Assembly (NCBI RefSeq): GCF_001953865.1
Contig: NZ_MQUQ01000004.1
Location: forward strand, 124,001 to 188,000
Direction of reading: 5' to 3'
Origin: Amycolatopsis coloradensis
GTDB lineage: Bacteria; Actinomycetota; Actinomycetes; Mycobacteriales; Pseudonocardiaceae
DNA: 64,000 nucleotides
Part shown: in pieces, positions 62,250 through 64,000 of the stretch
Position numbering within the stretch: position 1 is the first letter of the stretch
Layout of the letters: every line of letters begins with the position of its first letter
Made by a program: the position numbers and the translations under genes
The notes under the pieces: generated by a model
Told to the model about the DNA's origin: nothing
Databases searched by the model: none
Seen by the model: the letters and a program-made list of their open reading frames with translations, nothing else

Positions 62250-63191
62250 ATGCCCTTCGAACCACTCACCCACGATCCCGTCGTCGATCCAGGCCAGGCC
62301 CGCGAAGTCGCCCGCGACGTCGTCGTGCTCCCGAACCTCGGTGCCGGTCTCGTCCCCAACATCGGCTTCATCGGCGGCGAGCACTCGGTACTCGTCGTCG
62401 ACACCGGGCTGGGCCCGCGCAACGCCGAGAAGGTGCTCGCCTTCGCGGCCGAGCAGGCCCGTGGCCGCGAGCTGTACCTGACCACCACGCATTTCCACCC
62501 CGAGCACGCGTTCGGCGCGCAGGTTTTCGCGGACCACGCGACCTACCTCGTCAACCGCGCGCAGGCGGCGGACCTGGTCCACAAAGGACCGTCCTACCTG
62601 GAGATGTTCCGCGGCCTCGGCGCCCCGGTCGCGCGGAACCTGGAAGGCGTCGAGCTGGTCGCACCGGACGTGGTCTACGACAAGGGGTACGACCTCGATC
62701 TCGGCGGACGGGTCGTGCGTCTGGAAGCGACCGGCCGCGCACACAGCAAGGGCGATCAGGTGGTGACCGTCCCCGACGCGGGCGTGCTGTTCACCGGGGA
62801 TCTGATCGAGGCCGGTCAGTTCTCGATCTTCCCGTGGTTCCCGCCGTACGACACCGACGTGTCGGGATCGAGGTGGATCGAAGTGCTGGCAAGGCTGGCC
62901 GCCGCCGGGCCGGACATCGTCGTCCCCGGCCACGGCGACGTCTCCGGACGCCGGATCCTGACCGACGTCCGCGAGTACCTCGAACTGCTGCGCGACGAGA
63001 CCTGGAAGCGGCGCGATTCGGCTCTCCCCGAAGAGACCATCGCCGCGGAGGTCGAAGCGCGGATGATCGGACGCCACCCCGAGTGGGAGGGGCGGGATTG
63101 GATCGCGAAAGGCGTCGGCTGTTTCTGCGCGGAACACTCAGGCCATGAGGCAGCAAGCGCCGGTGAAGCAGCCGAAGGTCCCTCCGCTTGA
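62250..63191 (+). CDS. Metallo-beta-lactamase-fold hydrolase
   Basis: A 313-residue MBL-fold enzyme. The metal motif is TTHFHPEHAFG, that is HxHxEH in place of the usual HxHxDH, with further ligands in AHSKGDQV, GDLIEAG and PGHGDVSG. VVDTGLGPRNAEKVL is the typical strand before it. A two-metal hydrolase of unknown substrate (lactone, thioester or phosphodiester). Residues after about 292 (EHSGHEAASAGEAAEGPSA) are likely surplus and overlap, antisense, the end of the peptide gene at 63138-63314. It is divergent from a LysR gene. Confidence 0.88.
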   Translation: MPFEPLTHDPVVDPGQAREVARDVVVLPNLGAGLVPNIGFIGGEHSVLVVDTGLGPRNAEKVLAFAAEQARGRELYLTTTHFHPEHAFGAQVFADHATYLVNRAQAADLVHKGPSYLEMFRGLGAPVARNLEGVELVAPDVVYDKGYDLDLGGRVVRLEATGRAHSKGDQVVTVPDAGVLFTGDLIEAGQFSIFPWFPPYDTDVSGSRWIEVLARLAAAGPDIVVPGHGDVSGRRILTDVREYLELLRDETWKRRDSALPEETIAAEVEARMIGRHPEWEGRDWIAKGVGCFCAEHSGHEAASAGEAAEGPSA

Positions 63192-63314
63192 CACGTTCTT
63201 CCAGTTGTCGAAGTGATCGATCACGACGTCGACTTCGGCCGGCCCCACCGCGGTGACGTCGAACCCGGAGTCGGCGAAGAAGCGGCGGATGTCGTCGGAA
63301 ACGGCGGTCTTCAT
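63138..63314 (-). CDS. Candidate RiPP precursor peptide, 58 residues
   Basis: The peptide starts MKTAVSDDIRRFFADSGFDV, is acidic over its first 40 residues (DVTAVGPAEVDVVIDHFDNW), and ends KNVSSGG then TFGCFTGACCLMA. This layout, an acidic leader with a GG site followed by a short Thr/Ser/Cys-rich core (three Cys, two Thr), is typical of precursors modified by lanthionine, thiazole or radical enzymes. AGGGAG lies eight bases before ATG 63312-63314. Its end overlaps, antisense, the last 54 bases of the hydrolase gene. No modification enzyme is in the window; the next genes to the right might carry them. Class cannot be assigned. Confidence 0.6.
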   Translation of the reverse strand: MKTAVSDDIRRFFADSGFDVTAVGPAEVDVVIDHFDNWKNVSSGGTFGCFTGACCLMA

Positions 63315-63442
63315 TGGAATTCTCCCTGTCGAACCTGCGGTATTCGGTACCGGAATCGTGCAGGCCCGGCCCCTCCGGCCGACAGTGCGAAGCACCATGG
63401 ACGACGTGTGGCTTTCGTCTGCTCCATTCGGCCGGTGAAGGG

Positions 63443-64000
63443 TTACTTGAAGATGGCGATGGGATGGACGACGAGTTCGCCGGTTTCGGGGTCCCAGTCC
63501 TCGACCTTGCCGAGGCACCGGGCCCGGAACGCGCCCGCGGGCACGGAGTCCCGCAGATCGCCGGTCACGCAGGTGAACCGGATCCGCCTGCTCTTCTCCG
63601 GGTCGTCCGGATTTCCGTACGGTGCGACGAAAACCGTCTCGTCGTCGGTCTGTGATCGCTTGCGGAACAGGCCCTTCACCGAGACGAACGCGTCGACGCC
63701 ACGCAGCCGCGTCTTGAGCTGGCGGGTGCTCTCGGCACCGTCGGACCACCCGAGTTCCTTGACCAGCGCGCGATTGTGGACGAGTTCCTGTTTCGACAGA
63801 TCGACGTAGATGATGTCATGGTGCTTCTCCAGCACCTTCATCACGATGCCGATCACGGTGATCGGTTCGGCCTTGTGGATGTAGCGCCGGAACTCCTCGT
63901 TGGTGTCGGTGCGCTCCGTTTCCCCTTTGAGCGGGCCGAATCCGCCCGATCCCCAAAACCGCCAGCCGCGGCTCCGCCGTTTCTCCACCTCCTGCTCCAA
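63443..64000 (-). CDS. Unrecognised protein, C-terminal 185 residues (N-terminus off window)
   Basis: The open frame runs to the window edge, so the start is probably outside. The sequence has two strand-rich stretches (AEPITVIGIVMKVLEKHHDIIYVDLS and VDAFVSVKGLFRKRS) and ends DSVPAGAFRARCLGKVEDWDPETGELVVHPIAIFK, which could be OB-like or barrel domains. I recognise no family. It is read in the same direction as the peptide gene 128 bases downstream, so the two could share a transcript. The 63315-63442 gap holds no other element I can name. Confidence 0.6.
   Translation of the reverse strand: MEQEVEKRRSRGWRFWGSGGFGPLKGETERTDTNEEFRRYIHKAEPITVIGIVMKVLEKHHDIIYVDLSKQELVHNRALVKELGWSDGAESTRQLKTRLRGVDAFVSVKGLFRKRSQTDDETVFVAPYGNPDDPEKSRRIRFTCVTGDLRDSVPAGAFRARCLGKVEDWDPETGELVVHPIAIFK

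Overview
The window is very GC-rich, high-GC actinobacterial DNA: frequent GTG and TTG starts, codons dominated by third-position G or C, dense 4-nt start/stop overlaps. Gene content points to Pseudonocardiales and most likely Amycolatopsis or a close relative. The housekeeping order polA, rpsA, coaE, uvrB, all on the minus strand, matches the order known in mycobacteria, but here accessory genes separate its members. The genus is inferred from protein character and intergenic repeats, not from a marker gene search.

Layout. 1-0.5 kb: a NUDIX hydrolase running off the edge. 0.8-12.8 kb: uvrB, a Cys-rich DUF5685 protein, a DUF402 protein, a GT39-type membrane glycosyltransferase with a decayed paralogue, a NarL-type two-component pair whose response regulator is frameshifted, coaE fused to GrpB, a six-copy 42-bp palindrome array and rpsA. 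13-19 kb: a methyltransferase with two tandem acetyltransferases, then a TetR-controlled operon (ABC-like protein without the Walker A lysine, YhgE/Pip membrane protein, TetR) preceded by a perfect 14-bp-arm palindrome. 19.2-27.2 kb: a six-gene minus-strand operon with trypsin-like protease, PknG-family kinase, von Willebrand A protein, four-TM GlnX-like sensor, sugar-type solute-binding lipoprotein and a Trypco1 protein. 27.2-38 kb: polA, a hotdog thioesterase, a LysR/hydrolase pair and a complete livKHMGF branched-chain amino-acid ABC operon. 39-52.8 kb: a sugar regulon read leftwards (SIS isomerase, PfkB kinase, class II aldolase, solute-binding protein, two permeases, MsmK-type ATPase, DUF5107 protein, DeoR regulator, secreted GH31 glycosidase). 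53-64 kb: AhpD-like protein, two amino-acid permeases, remnants of an inositol-type cluster (GntR, Cgl0159-like aldolase, mmsA relic), glutaminase, LysR, metallo-beta-lactamase-fold hydrolase and, at the right edge, a 58-residue peptide gene that looks like a RiPP precursor.

How genes work together. The strongest candidate for an undescribed system is the protease/PknG/vWA/GlnX-like/SBP/Trypco1 operon. It resembles the mycobacterial PknG-GlnX-GlnH nutrient-sensing module, but with a carbohydrate-type binding protein and with protease, vWA and Trypco1 parts known from bacterial conflict-type gene neighbourhoods. The sugar regulon reads as uptake plus a tagatose-type route suited to galactosamine or N-acetylgalactosamine, with an exported GH31 enzyme releasing the sugar. 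A TTTCRCGCA box occurs ahead of its four transcription starts.

Intergenic DNA is rich in long inverted repeats of at least three related families, mostly just after gene ends. Several loci show recent decay: the GT39 paralogue, the response regulator, an mmsA relic and a MarR relic.
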